Shown: piece by piece, positions 47,691 to 59,179 of the stretch
Numbering within the stretch: the stretch's first letter is position 1
How the letters are laid out: every line of letters starts with the position of its first letter
NCBI GenBank assembly: GCA_025454875.1
Contig: JALONP010000012.1
Span: forward strand, 1 to 64,000
Direction of reading: 5' to 3'
DNA from: Bacteroidia bacterium
GTDB taxonomy: Bacteria > Bacteroidota > Bacteroidia > UKL13-3
Length of the DNA: 64,000 nucleotides
Program-made: the position numbers and the translations under genes
Notes under the pieces: generated by a model
The model's database searches: none
What the model was told of the DNA's origin: nothing
What the model saw: the letters and a program-made list of their open reading frames with translations, nothing else

Positions 47691-50039
47691 ATGAAACAAA
47701 TAATCGCGATTGTTTTTACATGCTTGTGCTGTTCTTTGGTAACTGCTCAGCAACGAATGGTATTGAGTGGTTTTATTAGTGAAAAGGGAAGCAAGGAACT
47801 CTTAATCGGGGCCTCAATTGCCATACCTAAGTACAAAACCGGAACGGTTAGCAACGCTTACGGATTTTATTCGATTACTTTACCTGCCGATACCTTCGAA
47901 GTCATTATCAGTTATGTGGGTTTTGCACCAAAGGCATTTCGTGTTGATTTGGTGAAAAATACAACCTTGTCGGTTGAGTTGGAGTCTGCTCAGGCGCTTA
48001 AAGAAGTTGTGGTAAAAGCCGATAAGCAAAACATGCGCTTAGCCGAAGCAACACGAATGAGTGTGATCGAAATTCCCGTAAGCCAAGTCAAAGATATTCC
48101 GGCCTTATTAGGCGAAAAGGATGTGCTTAAAGTAATTCAACTTTTGCCAGGAGTTCAAAAGCCCAGCGAAGGGAATTCGGGTATATATGTTAGAGGAGGA
48201 GGGCCAGATCAGAATTTGATTATTTTAGATGAAGCCACTGTTTACAACGCATTTCACTTGTTTGGTTTTTTTAGTTTGTTTAATGGAGATGCGTTAAAAA
48301 GCATCGAATTAACCAAAGGAGGTTTCCCTGCAAGATATGGTGGTCGGCTTTCTTCGGTTATTGATATGTCGATGAAAGAAGGAAACAAAGAGCGAATTAA
48401 AGGAGAAGCGGGAATAGGTATCTTGGCCTCAAGATTGATGTTGGAAGGACCAATTGTGAAAGGCAAATCTTCATTTTTGATTTCAGCTAGGCGAACGTAT
48501 ATTGATGCACTGACTATGCCTCTAATGCCTGCTACCAACAAAGCGGGCTATCATTTTTACGATTTAAATGCCAAAGCAAATTGGGAAATTAACGAAAAAA
48601 ATAGGGTGTACATCAGTGGTTATTTTGGGCGTGATAAGTTTAGGTTTAGCAGCAAGTTTACTGGGGTAAGTGACGAAGGTGGTATTAACTGGGGAAATGC
48701 AACAGGCACCTTGCGTTGGAACCATTTGGTAAATCAACGGTTGTTTAGCAATTCTTCTTTTATCGTTAGTGATTACAAATTTGGAATTAGGCAACGGTCC
48801 AATTATGGGGGTTCTATTTTTGACTTGAGGTATAATAGCGGCATCCGTGATTTTGCACTCAAACAAGATTTTGACTTTAGGCCCAATAGCAATCACACCA
48901 TCAAATTTGGTGGATTGTTTACCTACCATATTTTCACACCATCGGCCTACGTTCTCAAAGATCAATTCGCAAGTGTAGATACTTCGTCAGAAACCAAGGT
49001 TAATGCTTTTGAAAATGCGGTTTATATTGAAGATGATATCAAGTTGGGTTTAAAGTGGCGTATGAATCCTGGAATCCGAATCAGTCATTTTAATACCCAG
49101 AACCGTAACTACATTAATGCGGAACCTCGCTTGGGTGTTTCGTATAATATTCGAAATGATTTTGCTTTAAAAGCATCAGGCGCAGTCATGAATCAGTATA
49201 TTCATTTATTAACGAATACCGGACTGGGTCTACCTACTGATTTGTGGATTCCTTCGAGTAAACGCATTGCTCCACAACGCAGTTGGCAAGTTGCAGCTGG
49301 TGCGGCCAAAGATTTTATAGACCAAAATTTCAGTATTTCCATTGAAGCGTATTACAAGAAGATGGACAATATTATTGCGTATAAAGAAGGCGCAAGCTTT
49401 TTGGAAGTGAACCCTGAATCCAATACTGACCCATACCAATATGAAGATAATATTACAGCCGGACAAGGTTGGAGCCAAGGATTGGAGTTTTTGTTACAAC
49501 GCAAATCAGGTAAAGTTTCAGGTTGGGTTGGTTATACGTTATCATGGACTCAATGGCAATTTGATGAACTTAATTTTGGTGAAAAATTTTGGGCTCGTTA
49601 TGATAGAAGACACGATGTTTCTGTTGTGCTCATTTATGAAGCAATTAAACAGAAGGATGATCAGAATGGCTTAAAGCTTTCAGCAACATGGGTATATGGA
49701 ACAGGTAATGCCATTACCCTTCCTATAGCTCAATTTTATGCTCCTGTTCATTCGCCAACAGGTAATAACCAAAATTCTTATTACGGCACCGAGGCTTCGC
49801 AATACACGAGTAGAAATGCATTTCGGATGGCGGCTTACCACCGACTGGATTTTGGTGTGCAAGTTACCCGCAAAATGAAGTGGTGGATACGTACTTGGGA
49901 GTTTAGCGTATACAATGCGTACAACCGACTTAATCCATATTTTTATTACACATCAACCCAGTTAAATGGTGATGTGGTGCTCAGGCAAATTACCTTATTT
50001 CCAATTATCCCTTCAGTATCATGGAATATCAAATTTTAA
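47691..50039 (+). CDS. TonB-dependent receptor with carboxypeptidase-like regulatory domain
   Basis: LSGFISEKGSKELLIGASIAIPKYKTGTVSNAYGFYSITLP; plug domain LPGVQKPSEGNSGIYVRGGGPDQNLIILDEATVYN. Confidence 0.93.
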   Translation: MKQIIAIVFTCLCCSLVTAQQRMVLSGFISEKGSKELLIGASIAIPKYKTGTVSNAYGFYSITLPADTFEVIISYVGFAPKAFRVDLVKNTTLSVELESAQALKEVVVKADKQNMRLAEATRMSVIEIPVSQVKDIPALLGEKDVLKVIQLLPGVQKPSEGNSGIYVRGGGPDQNLIILDEATVYNAFHLFGFFSLFNGDALKSIELTKGGFPARYGGRLSSVIDMSMKEGNKERIKGEAGIGILASRLMLEGPIVKGKSSFLISARRTYIDALTMPLMPATNKAGYHFYDLNAKANWEINEKNRVYISGYFGRDKFRFSSKFTGVSDEGGINWGNATGTLRWNHLVNQRLFSNSSFIVSDYKFGIRQRSNYGGSIFDLRYNSGIRDFALKQDFDFRPNSNHTIKFGGLFTYHIFTPSAYVLKDQFASVDTSSETKVNAFENAVYIEDDIKLGLKWRMNPGIRISHFNTQNRNYINAEPRLGVSYNIRNDFALKASGAVMNQYIHLLTNTGLGLPTDLWIPSSKRIAPQRSWQVAAGAAKDFIDQNFSISIEAYYKKMDNIIAYKEGASFLEVNPESNTDPYQYEDNITAGQGWSQGLEFLLQRKSGKVSGWVGYTLSWTQWQFDELNFGEKFWARYDRRHDVSVVLIYEAIKQKDDQNGLKLSATWVYGTGNAITLPIAQFYAPVHSPTGNNQNSYYGTEASQYTSRNAFRMAAYHRLDFGVQVTRKMKWWIRTWEFSVYNAYNRLNPYFYYTSTQLNGDVVLRQITLFPIIPSVSWNIKF

Positions 50040-50920
50040 AACAACGTTGGTTTATATTCGGTATACTATCTAACTTGTTATTGTTGTCTTTAACAGGGTG
50101 TGATAAGTTAGCAGATGATGTTGAACCACCTAAAGTTCCGTCAAAGCTTGTATTGTTTGCATTTTTATCTCCAGAAGAGCCATTGGTGAAAGTTGAAGTT
50201 AGCCGCAGCAGGCCAATTTTTGGCAAACAAACACCAGGCAATCCTTATGGGTACATAGCGGATGCAATTGTAACCATCATCAATCAAAATGGGCAAACTG
50301 TTAATATGCCATACGTGGATTCGGTAAGTGCATATTTGGTAGACCAAAATCAGTTCCCAATTGAACCTGGACAAACGTATAAAGTCATTGCACAAAGAGG
50401 AAATGACTTGGTAACTGGTGAAACAACAGTACCCGTTCTTAAGCCAGCTTTTACAAGTGTTACATACCAGAATATTGCCGTTCCAGATCCGAATGGTTCT
50501 TATTTTGGACCTGCTTATATATACACTTATAAATGGCAGGATGAACCGGCTAAAGGCAATTTTTACAGGGTATCTGTAGACTCACGAATATTTTCTTTGA
50601 TTTTCAAAGGTCCAAATGATTTTGACTCCACAGAAAGTTATTACAATATATGCAACAGCATTTGGGAAGATGCTACCCAAAATGGGCAACAACTAACTGG
50701 AACTTGCGAGGATTATACATATTATGGTATCGAAGGTGATACGATTGATTTTACTTTGCTCAATACAGATATTCATTATGCCGAATACCATAAGCGCAGA
50801 TTGAATTATTTTGGAGAAGACCCGTTTAGTGAACCCGTTCAGCAGTACAGCAACGTAAGTACTGGCTTGGGTGTTGTATCGAGTTTTCGTAAATCAACGC
50901 AGCGGGTGTTGGTGAAATAA
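50021..50920 (+). CDS. DUF4249 family lipoprotein
   Basis: Lipobox LTGC; FLSPEEPLVKVEVSRSRPIFG...ADAIVTI; paired with and overlapping the TonB receptor. Confidence 0.82.
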   Translation: MEYQILKQRWFIFGILSNLLLLSLTGCDKLADDVEPPKVPSKLVLFAFLSPEEPLVKVEVSRSRPIFGKQTPGNPYGYIADAIVTIINQNGQTVNMPYVDSVSAYLVDQNQFPIEPGQTYKVIAQRGNDLVTGETTVPVLKPAFTSVTYQNIAVPDPNGSYFGPAYIYTYKWQDEPAKGNFYRVSVDSRIFSLIFKGPNDFDSTESYYNICNSIWEDATQNGQQLTGTCEDYTYYGIEGDTIDFTLLNTDIHYAEYHKRRLNYFGEDPFSEPVQQYSNVSTGLGVVSSFRKSTQRVLVK

Positions 50921-50922
50921 TC

Positions 50923-51900
50923 TTAATACCCAAGTTGGATTAACTCATTTTTGAGTTTGTGTTTATCAATGGGTACTACACCCACTTCTTCGCATACAAG
51001 ACCGCCAGCTAAATTAGAAATGGCCGCAATTTTTGATAAATCCATTTTGAGTGCTAAACATAAAGCAGCAACGCTTACTACAGTATCTCCTGCGCCACTT
51101 ACATCAGCTATTTTACGTATGTGAGCCGGTATATAGTGAAACTGTTTTCCATCTGTAATCATCACGCCTTTTTCGCTCATGGTTACCATGGTATTTTCAA
51201 TTTTCATGCGTTCCATCATTTGCGAAATAGCCAACTCAAATTGTGTTTTGTCTTCTGTATCTACATCTATTTTTAAGCCTTCTCTTAACTCTTTTAAGTT
51301 AGGCTTAAACAAACTTGCGCCATGGTATGCATTAAAATTACGTTTTTTCGGATCTACCACAACCGGAATTCCAAGTTCTTTCGCTTTACGTGTAATGGCT
51401 TCGATGTTTTGAGGAGTAAGTACGCCTTTATCATAATCTTCAAAAATGAGTACATTGGCATTCGGTAACAGCGAAAAGATACGTTGTGTTAAAGCATTAC
51501 TTTCTTCAGGAGATATTGCATGTGTATCTTCTGTATCAATGCGCAACATTTGGGTTGCTTGAGAAATGACACGTAGTTTAACGGTAGTTGTTCGTTTGGG
51601 AGATGTTACAATACCTGATGTATCAATACCTGATTGTTCAAACAACTCCACAAGTGTTGCTCCTTCTGTATCGTTGCCTACTACACTGCACACAGTTGGT
51701 TTAGCCCCAAGCGATACCAAGTTTAAGGCAACATTAGCCGCTCCTCCCAACCTGTTTTCTTTTCGTTCAACGGCTACCACAGGAACCGGAGCCTCAGGTG
51801 AGATGCGGTCTACTTTTCCAAAAAAGTAAGCATCAATCATCACGTCTCCAACAACAAGTACTTTGAGTTGGTTAAATTGGTCAATTGTATTCATTAGCAC
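50923..51900 (-). CDS. D-glycero-beta-D-manno-heptose-7-phosphate kinase (PfkB family)
   Basis: VLVVGDVMIDAYFFGKVDRISPEAPVPVV; RLGGAANVALNL; DVSGAGDTVVSVAALCLA; no nucleotidyltransferase domain. Confidence 0.9.
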   Translation of the reverse strand: MLMNTIDQFNQLKVLVVGDVMIDAYFFGKVDRISPEAPVPVVAVERKENRLGGAANVALNLVSLGAKPTVCSVVGNDTEGATLVELFEQSGIDTSGIVTSPKRTTTVKLRVISQATQMLRIDTEDTHAISPEESNALTQRIFSLLPNANVLIFEDYDKGVLTPQNIEAITRKAKELGIPVVVDPKKRNFNAYHGASLFKPNLKELREGLKIDVDTEDKTQFELAISQMMERMKIENTMVTMSEKGVMITDGKQFHYIPAHIRKIADVSGAGDTVVSVAALCLALKMDLSKIAAISNLAGGLVCEEVGVVPIDKHKLKNELIQLGY

Positions 51901-51930
51901 TTTAATTGATTGATTAAAAATGATGAATGG

Positions 51931-53121
51931 TTATTGAAGTTGTTCCAATGCTTGTTGAATACGATGCATGGCTGCAACAATATTTTCATCACTAGTAGCA
52001 TAACTGATGCGCACACAATGTGGTGCTCCAAAAGCTTCTCCAGTAACCATACTTACATGTGCGTGGTGCAAAAGATACATGCAAAAATCTGTAGCATTTT
52101 CAATCGTTTTGCCATTTGCTTTTTTACCAAAATACCAACTAACATCTGGAAACAAATAAAAGGCACCTTCAGGATAGTTGCATTTCCAGTTCGGAATGTG
52201 TTTAACCGCATCTAAGATTAAATCCTTTCTTCTTTTAAAGGCGTTTACCATTTCAGCGGTGGGTTTTGAGTCGCCTAACAATGCGGCTATGGCTGCTTTT
52301 TGTGTGATGCTGCTAGTAGCAGATGTAAATTGGCTCTGGATTTTTTCGCAGGCTTTGGCTACAGCAGTATTAGCTGCCATATAACCAAGTCTCCAGCCTG
52401 TCATTGCGTATCCTTTCGATAATCCATTGATGGTAATCACCCGTTCTTTAATAGATTCAAATTGGGCAATGCTTTGGTGCGCACCAACAAAATTGATAAA
52501 CTCATAAATTTCATCCGATAAGATGTATACATGTGGATGTTTTTCGAATATAGCTACCAGTGCAGCAAGTTCTTCTTTTGCATACACGCTTCCGGTTGGA
52601 TTGCATGGAGAAGAAAACATAAACAATTTGGTATTTGGCGTAATGGCTGCCTCAAGTTGTTCGGGTGTAATTTTATATTGTTGTTCAACAGTAGTATTGA
52701 TAAAAACAGGTTTGCCTTCAACCAGTTTCACCATTTCAGAATAACTTACCCAGTAAGGAGTTGGGATAAGTACTTCATCATTTTTATTTACCAATGCCAT
52801 GATTGCATTCATAATGCTATGTTTGGCTCCGGTAGATACAACAATTTGTTCAGGTGAATAGGTAAGGTTATTATCACGTTTTAACTTATGAGCTATTGCT
52901 TCACGCAATTCTAAGATGCCAGCAACGGGGGTGTAATACGAAAAGTTTTCGTCAATGGCTTTTTTAGCCGCAGCTTTAACATGCTCAGGCGTTGTAAAGT
53001 CCGGTTCTCCCAAGCTCAAGCTAATAATATCATGGCCAGCAGCAATGAGTTCCCTGCTTAGCTTTGCCATGGCTATGGTTTGTGGTTCATTGATAAAAGT
53101 TACCCTGTGTGCTAAATTCAT
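51931..53121 (-). CDS. Pyridoxal-phosphate aminotransferase (aspartate aminotransferase type I)
   Basis: ISLSLGEPDFTTPEHV; SSPCNPTGSVY; LSDEIYEF; SKGYAMTGWRLGY. Confidence 0.93.
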   Translation of the reverse strand: MNLAHRVTFINEPQTIAMAKLSRELIAAGHDIISLSLGEPDFTTPEHVKAAAKKAIDENFSYYTPVAGILELREAIAHKLKRDNNLTYSPEQIVVSTGAKHSIMNAIMALVNKNDEVLIPTPYWVSYSEMVKLVEGKPVFINTTVEQQYKITPEQLEAAITPNTKLFMFSSPCNPTGSVYAKEELAALVAIFEKHPHVYILSDEIYEFINFVGAHQSIAQFESIKERVITINGLSKGYAMTGWRLGYMAANTAVAKACEKIQSQFTSATSSITQKAAIAALLGDSKPTAEMVNAFKRRKDLILDAVKHIPNWKCNYPEGAFYLFPDVSWYFGKKANGKTIENATDFCMYLLHHAHVSMVTGEAFGAPHCVRISYATSDENIVAAMHRIQQALEQLQ

Positions 53122-53511
53122 GTTTGCTAATTGAGGTGCGAATATATCATTAGTCTCGTTGAATTCTTGATTTTGAATGCTAAATTTTGCCGTTTATGAA
53201 CCTCTATATTTTTAAGTACTGAGTACCTAAGATTGATTATAATGTTAGTTGAAACAATCCCTTATGTTGATTAGCATCATCAAGTGTATGTATACTCATT
53301 GTATTTCAAAACTTGTATATAAGCTAAGGAATTCCATTTTAAGTTCAAACGGTTTTACGTCTTTTTGTCTTAAAATCAACTATTCCGAGTTGGTTTATCA
53401 TTAAGTTCAAGCCATCTTTTCATTTATAGCAAATCTACTGCGTCAAAATTACTGAATAGCAGGATTGGACTTGATATTGACGGTTAGTTGCTGTTAGAAA
53501 AACCTAATACA

Positions 53512-56112
53512 ATGAACCTAAATCAATTTACCATCAAATCTCAAGAAGCCATACAACAGGCCCAACAAATTGCTGCTGAATTCACACATCAGTCAATCGA
53601 AACGGGTCACATTTTAAAAGCATTATTGGAAACAGATGAAAATGTCATTTCTTTTTTATTAAAAAAGCTGAATGCGCAACCTCAACGAATTGAGCAAGCC
53701 GTGGATGCTATTATCAATGGTTATCCAAAAGTATCAGGTGGCAATGGGCAATATTTAAGCACAACAGCGAATACGGTTTTAACAAAAGCACAATCATACC
53801 TCAAAGAATTTGGCGATGAATATGTGGCAATTGAGCACTTGCTGCTTGCCTTAATTCAAGGTAGTGATGCTGTTGCAAATTTGTTAAAAGATGCTGGATT
53901 GAATGAAAAGGATTTGAAAAAGGCCATTTATGAATTGCGTGGAGATAAAAAAGTAACCTCACAAAGTGCCGAAGCCCAATACAATGCATTGAATAAATAC
54001 GCTAAAAATTTAAATGATTTAGCCAAAGATGGCAAGCTTGATCCTGTTATTGGTCGTGATGAAGAAATTAGACGCGTATTGCAAATATTGAGTCGTAGAA
54101 CTAAAAATAATCCTGTGCTGATAGGAGAACCAGGTGTGGGTAAAACAGCCATTGCCGAAGGATTAGCTCACCGAATTGTAAATGGAGATGTACCTGAGAA
54201 CTTAAAATCTAAACGTATTTTTTCGTTGGATATGGGCGCACTTATTGCCGGAGCAAAGTACAAAGGTGAGTTTGAAGAACGATTAAAGGCAGTAGTAAAA
54301 GAAGTGATGGATAGTGCAGGAGAAATAATTTTGTTTATCGATGAAATACATACCTTAGTTGGCGCAGGTGGTGGGGGAGAAGGAGCCATGGATGCGGCAA
54401 ATATCTTAAAACCAGCATTGGCTCGTGGCGAGTTACGTTCTATTGGTGCTACTACTTTAGCTGAGTACCAAAGGTATATTGAAAAGGACAAAGCATTGGA
54501 GCGCAGGTTTCAAAAAGTATATGTTGATGAACCCGATACCGAAAGTGCTATTTCTATTTTACGTGGTTTAAAAGAAAGATATGAGGTGCATCATAAAGTG
54601 CGTATCAAAGATGAAGCAATTATTGCTGCAGTTGAATTATCACAACGGTATATAAGCGATCGGTTTTTACCCGATAAGGCAATAGATTTAATGGATGAAT
54701 CAGCTGCCAAATTGCGTTTGGAAATTGATTCTGTTCCCGAAGAGCTAGACCAGTTAGAGCGTAAAATAATGCAATTGGAAATTGAACGTGAAGCCATTAA
54801 ACGTGAAGGCGATGATGGTAAAATACAATTGTTAACTCAAGAAATTGAAAATTTACAGGCCGATAAAAATTCACTGAGGGCGAAGTGGCAAAGTGAAAAA
54901 GAAGTTGTAGATGGCATACAAACAAGCAAGCAACAAATAGAGCAACTTAAACATGAGGCAGATTTGGCAGAACGCAATGGCGATTTCGCAAAAGTTGCTG
55001 AGATCCGATATGGAAGAATCAAAGAAGTTGAAAAGAAGTTGCAAGATTTTAAGCAGCGATTGATAGAACAACAAGGCGATAGCGCAATGGTGAAAGAAGA
55101 GGTAACAAGTGAAGATATTGCTGATGTGGTTTCGCGGTGGACAGGAATTCCTGTAACAAAAATGTTACAAAGCGAACGCGAAAAATTATTGCATCTTGAA
55201 ACAGAACTGCACAAAAGGGTAGTAGGGCAGCATGAAGCCATTGAAGCTATTAGTGATGCAATCCGTAGAAGCAGGGCGGGATTAAGTGATCCTAAAAAAC
55301 CCATTGGCTCTTTCATCTTTTTGGGTACTACTGGTGTTGGTAAAACGGAATTGGCCAAGGCACTTGCGGAGTACTTGTTTAACCAAGATACGGCCATGGT
55401 TCGCATCGACATGAGTGAATACCAGGAGAAACATACGGTAAGCCGTTTGATTGGAGCGCCTCCAGGTTATGTTGGCTATGAAGAAGGAGGTCAGTTAACA
55501 GAAGCCGTGCGCAGGCGTCCATATTCAGTTATTTTGCTTGATGAGATTGAAAAAGCACACCCTGATGTATTTAATATTCTATTGCAAGTATTAGACGATG
55601 GTAGGCTAACCGACAATAAAGGCCGAATTGCCAATTTCAAAAATACCATCATCATCATGACCTCTAATATTGGGTCTACCATTATTCAAGAAAAATTGGA
55701 AGACTATAATGAGTTTAACAAAGAAGATAAAATTGCCGAAGCCAAAGTTGGGGTAATGGATTTGCTTAAACATACCATCAGACCAGAGTTTTTAAATCGG
55801 ATTGATGAAGTGATTATGTTTACACCACTGAGCAGAGAAGATGTGAAGTCGATTGTGGGATTGCAGTTCGAATCCATTAAACGGTTGTTAATGGAACAAG
55901 GATTTGAGTTGAATGCTACAGACGAAACAATTGACTGGTTGGCTCAACTTGGATACGATCCTCAGTTTGGCGCACGGCCTTTAAAGCGTGTTTTGCAGAA
56001 ACGAATCTTAAATGAATTATCAAAGGCAATTTTAGCGGGAACCATCCAAAAAGAATACCCAATTTTAATTACCCTAGATGAAAAAAACCAATTTGTTTTT
56101 AATAACCAATAA
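53512..56112 (+). CDS. clpB: ATP-dependent chaperone ClpB
   Basis: [21 protein letters not shown]; two Walker A motifs ([16 protein letters not shown]); central coiled coil. Confidence 0.96.
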   Translation: MNLNQFTIKSQEAIQQAQQIAAEFTHQSIETGHILKALLETDENVISFLLKKLNAQPQRIEQAVDAIINGYPKVSGGNGQYLSTTANTVLTKAQSYLKEFGDEYVAIEHLLLALIQGSDAVANLLKDAGLNEKDLKKAIYELRGDKKVTSQSAEAQYNALNKYAKNLNDLAKDGKLDPVIGRDEEIRRVLQILSRRTKNNPVLIGEPGVGKTAIAEGLAHRIVNGDVPENLKSKRIFSLDMGALIAGAKYKGEFEERLKAVVKEVMDSAGEIILFIDEIHTLVGAGGGGEGAMDAANILKPALARGELRSIGATTLAEYQRYIEKDKALERRFQKVYVDEPDTESAISILRGLKERYEVHHKVRIKDEAIIAAVELSQRYISDRFLPDKAIDLMDESAAKLRLEIDSVPEELDQLERKIMQLEIEREAIKREGDDGKIQLLTQEIENLQADKNSLRAKWQSEKEVVDGIQTSKQQIEQLKHEADLAERNGDFAKVAEIRYGRIKEVEKKLQDFKQRLIEQQGDSAMVKEEVTSEDIADVVSRWTGIPVTKMLQSEREKLLHLETELHKRVVGQHEAIEAISDAIRRSRAGLSDPKKPIGSFIFLGTTGVGKTELAKALAEYLFNQDTAMVRIDMSEYQEKHTVSRLIGAPPGYVGYEEGGQLTEAVRRRPYSVILLDEIEKAHPDVFNILLQVLDDGRLTDNKGRIANFKNTIIIMTSNIGSTIIQEKLEDYNEFNKEDKIAEAKVGVMDLLKHTIRPEFLNRIDEVIMFTPLSREDVKSIVGLQFESIKRLLMEQGFELNATDETIDWLAQLGYDPQFGARPLKRVLQKRILNELSKAILAGTIQKEYPILITLDEKNQFVFNNQ

Positions 56113-56157
56113 GAAACAGTAAACAAGCACGCTCGGGTGTTCTCTGAAAATAATTAG

Positions 56158-56847
56158 GTGAAAAGATTATCTTCGATGGGTAATCATTCATTTATGAGAT
56201 TTTTACCGTTTATGCTAATAGGCTTTACGTTTTTATCAAGCCAATGCAAAGAAGAAGAACCGCAAAAGCCGGATCCTATTATTCCAGCGGATACGATTGA
56301 ACAAATTATCCGTATACGAACCAATTTTGGAGATATGCTCATGTGGTTGCATCCCGAAACACCTTTACACCGCAACAACTTTTTACAATTGGCTTCACAA
56401 GGATTATACAACCAAACTACCTTTCATAGGTGTGTTCCAAATTTTGTAATTCAAGGTGGTGACCCCAACAGCAAAGATGCCGATTCAACAAATGACGGTA
56501 CAGGTGGACCTGGTTATACCATTGCTGCCGAAATTGACAGTGCTAAATTTAAGCACATTGCGGGCGCTGTTGGAGCCGCCCGTTTATCGAATAATGTGAA
56601 TCCAACACGCGCGTCTAACGGGTCTCAATTTTACATTGTATTGCCACAAAATGGTACACCATTTCTTGATGGTGAATACACCGTTTTTGGACAAATTTTT
56701 AATGGGTTATCGGTGGCACAACTCATCGTTAGCCAACCTAAAAATCCAATTACTAATAGACCTTACACAAATCAAACCATGCTGGTTGAAGTGATGCCAA
56801 TGAGCCGTGCGTTGTTGCGGGAGCAATATGGATTTGAGGTTCGGTAA
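56158..56847 (+). CDS. Cyclophilin-type peptidylprolyl isomerase (lipoprotein)
   Basis: TTFHRCVPNFVIQGGDPNSKDADSTNDGTGGPGYTI; SNGSQFYIVL; GTG start. Confidence 0.92.
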   Translation: MKRLSSMGNHSFMRFLPFMLIGFTFLSSQCKEEEPQKPDPIIPADTIEQIIRIRTNFGDMLMWLHPETPLHRNNFLQLASQGLYNQTTFHRCVPNFVIQGGDPNSKDADSTNDGTGGPGYTIAAEIDSAKFKHIAGAVGAARLSNNVNPTRASNGSQFYIVLPQNGTPFLDGEYTVFGQIFNGLSVAQLIVSQPKNPITNRPYTNQTMLVEVMPMSRALLREQYGFEVR

Positions 56848-56949
56848 CTATTGTGATTAAGTGCAATCACAATTTAACAATCCTACTTTTTTAATTTCTA
56901 GAGAAGTTCAATTTTTAGTTACTTTCGAATGCTATTCAATTTAACCAAT

Positions 56950-58350
56950 ATGAGAAAAGAACATGATTTTTTAGGCGAGCTTGAAATCCCGCAAGACGTA
57001 TATTATGGTGTGCAAACATTTAGGGCCTTGGATAACTTTAACATCACCGGAATTCCGATTTCAAAAGAGCCGCTGTTTATCCAAGCTTTTGGTTACGTTA
57101 AAAAGGCAGCAGCATTGGCAAATAAGGATTGTGGTGTACTTGATTCAAAAATTGCCGAAGCAATTTGTTTTGCTTGCGATGAATTGATTGCTGGTAAATA
57201 TGTAGACCAATTTGTGAGCGATATGATCCAGGGAGGTGCTGGAACCAGTTGCAATATGAATGCGAATGAAGTAATTGCCAATATAGCACTTGAGTATTTG
57301 GGTCATCCTAAAGGAATGTATGATATTGTGCATCCTAATAACCATGTGAATTGTTCGCAGTCGACTAACGATGCTTACCCAACTGCTTTTAGGTTGGCGT
57401 TGTATCGTAAAATGGATGTATACATTTCAGTATTGGATCAATTGCAAAATGCATTTGCGGCTAAGGGTAATGAATTTGCCAATGTTTTAAAAATGGGACG
57501 AACACAACTTCAAGATGCTGTACCAATGACATTAGGTGAGGAGTTTAAAGGGTGGGCAACCACAATCGGAGAAGATATTCAACGCCTAAAAGAAGCGCAG
57601 CGGTTGGTGTGTGAAGTTAATATGGGGGCAACAGCAATTGGAACACGCATTAATGCTCCCGAAGGTTATCCAGAAAAATGTGTGGCCTACTTAACTCAAA
57701 TTTCAGGTATTCCGTGCACACTAGCAGAGGATTTAATTGAGGCGACTTCTGATACAGGTGCCTATGTTCAAATTTCGGGAACCTTAAAACGGAGTGCCAT
57801 TAAAATATCCAAAATTTGCAACGATTTAAGGTTGCTGTCTTCTGGCCCTCGCACTGGTCTCAATGAAATCAATTTACCAAAATTACAGCCTGGGTCAAGC
57901 ATTATGCCAGGTAAAGTAAACCCTGTAATGCCCGAAGCCGTTAATCAAACATGCTATTATGTAATTGGTGCTGATGTAACCATTAGTATGGCTGCTGAGG
58001 CTGGTCAGTTGCAATTAAACGTAATGGAACCTGTTATTGGATTTAGTTTGTTTACCTCATTAACCTATTTGTCGAATGTACTAACATCGCTTATTCATAA
58101 ATGCATCAACGGCATTACTGCAAACGAAGAAGTAAGTAAAAACATGGTGATGAACAGCATTGGGATTGTAACAGCACTGAACCCTATTTTAGGGTACGAA
58201 CAATGCGCTGCCATTGCCAAAGAAGCCCTTGAAACGGGCAAGTCTGTTCACCAAATCGCTGTTGTTGAAGGCAATTTGGTAACACAATCCAAATGGGATG
58301 AAATCTTTTCGGTTGAAAATTTAATCCATCCTAAGTTTATCAATAAATAA
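56950..58350 (+). CDS. aspA: Aspartate ammonia-lyase
   Basis: MRKEHDFLGELEIPQDVYYGVQT; GSSIMPGKVNPVMPE signature. Confidence 0.94.
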   Translation: MRKEHDFLGELEIPQDVYYGVQTFRALDNFNITGIPISKEPLFIQAFGYVKKAAALANKDCGVLDSKIAEAICFACDELIAGKYVDQFVSDMIQGGAGTSCNMNANEVIANIALEYLGHPKGMYDIVHPNNHVNCSQSTNDAYPTAFRLALYRKMDVYISVLDQLQNAFAAKGNEFANVLKMGRTQLQDAVPMTLGEEFKGWATTIGEDIQRLKEAQRLVCEVNMGATAIGTRINAPEGYPEKCVAYLTQISGIPCTLAEDLIEATSDTGAYVQISGTLKRSAIKISKICNDLRLLSSGPRTGLNEINLPKLQPGSSIMPGKVNPVMPEAVNQTCYYVIGADVTISMAAEAGQLQLNVMEPVIGFSLFTSLTYLSNVLTSLIHKCINGITANEEVSKNMVMNSIGIVTALNPILGYEQCAAIAKEALETGKSVHQIAVVEGNLVTQSKWDEIFSVENLIHPKFINK

Positions 58351-58461
58351 GGTTGCTTCGATAGCAAAAAATAGTAGGTTAACATTTGTTTCGAATAAGA
58401 GTTCAACAGAACTTAAAAAATCACATCGTGAATTGTTTGGACAGCTGATGTATACTTAAAG

Positions 58462-59169
58462 ATGGTTGTATTTTTTCAACAAGAATTGACAGCAGGTTTC
58501 ATCACGTTAAGTGAAGAAGAATCAAAACATTGTATTCGTGTATTGCGGATGCAGGTTGGGGATAATGTGCATTTAACCAATGGTAAAGGATTGGTGGCCA
58601 CGGCTGCCATTGCTGATGCGCATCCTAAAAAGTGTGTGCTTAAGGTGATTTCACTTGAACAAAAAGAGCATAACCGTTCATACCAATTCCATTTATATAT
58701 TGCTCCAGCCAAAAACAATGAACGCAACGAATGGCTTATCGAAAAGGCGGTTGAGGCTGGAATTGATTCGATTACATGGATAGAAACGCAACGGAGTGAA
58801 CGGATTAAGATTCCGATGGAGCGTTTTCAAAAAGTAGCGATTGCCGCTATGAAACAGAGTAAACAATGGTATTTGCCATCACTTAAAGGAGTTACTCAAT
58901 TGGATAATGCCTTTCAAGAGGCTGCAACTGCTCATGCGGCTTTGATTGCGTGGTGTGAAACCACTCCTGAAAATTGGATTGGAAACCAACTTCAAAAGGG
59001 AAGCCAACATATTGCCATCATTATTGGTCCGGAAGGTGATTTTACCCAAGCTGAAATTGACAAAGCAAAATCAGTAGGCATCAAACCAATATGGTTGGGT
59101 AATTCTATTTTACGCACCGAAACTGCAGGATTATTTGCATGCATGGCTGTTAAAACAATTTGTTCGTAA
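58462..59169 (+). CDS. rsmE: 16S rRNA (uracil1498-N3)-methyltransferase
   Basis: HCIRVLRMQVGDNVHLTNGKG; IIIGPEGDFTQAEID; LGNSILRTETAG. Confidence 0.93.
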   Translation: MVVFFQQELTAGFITLSEEESKHCIRVLRMQVGDNVHLTNGKGLVATAAIADAHPKKCVLKVISLEQKEHNRSYQFHLYIAPAKNNERNEWLIEKAVEAGIDSITWIETQRSERIKIPMERFQKVAIAAMKQSKQWYLPSLKGVTQLDNAFQEAATAHAALIAWCETTPENWIGNQLQKGSQHIAIIIGPEGDFTQAEIDKAKSVGIKPIWLGNSILRTETAGLFACMAVKTICS

Positions 59170-59179
59170 TATTGCACCC

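Noticed and set aside
48564-48965. 133-aa minus-strand ORF
   Set aside because: Antisense to the TonB-dependent receptor; no independent support.
54837-55412. 191-aa minus-strand ORF
   Set aside because: Lies antisense within clpB, whose plus-strand frame is fully conserved; low-complexity Ser/Cys-rich translation.
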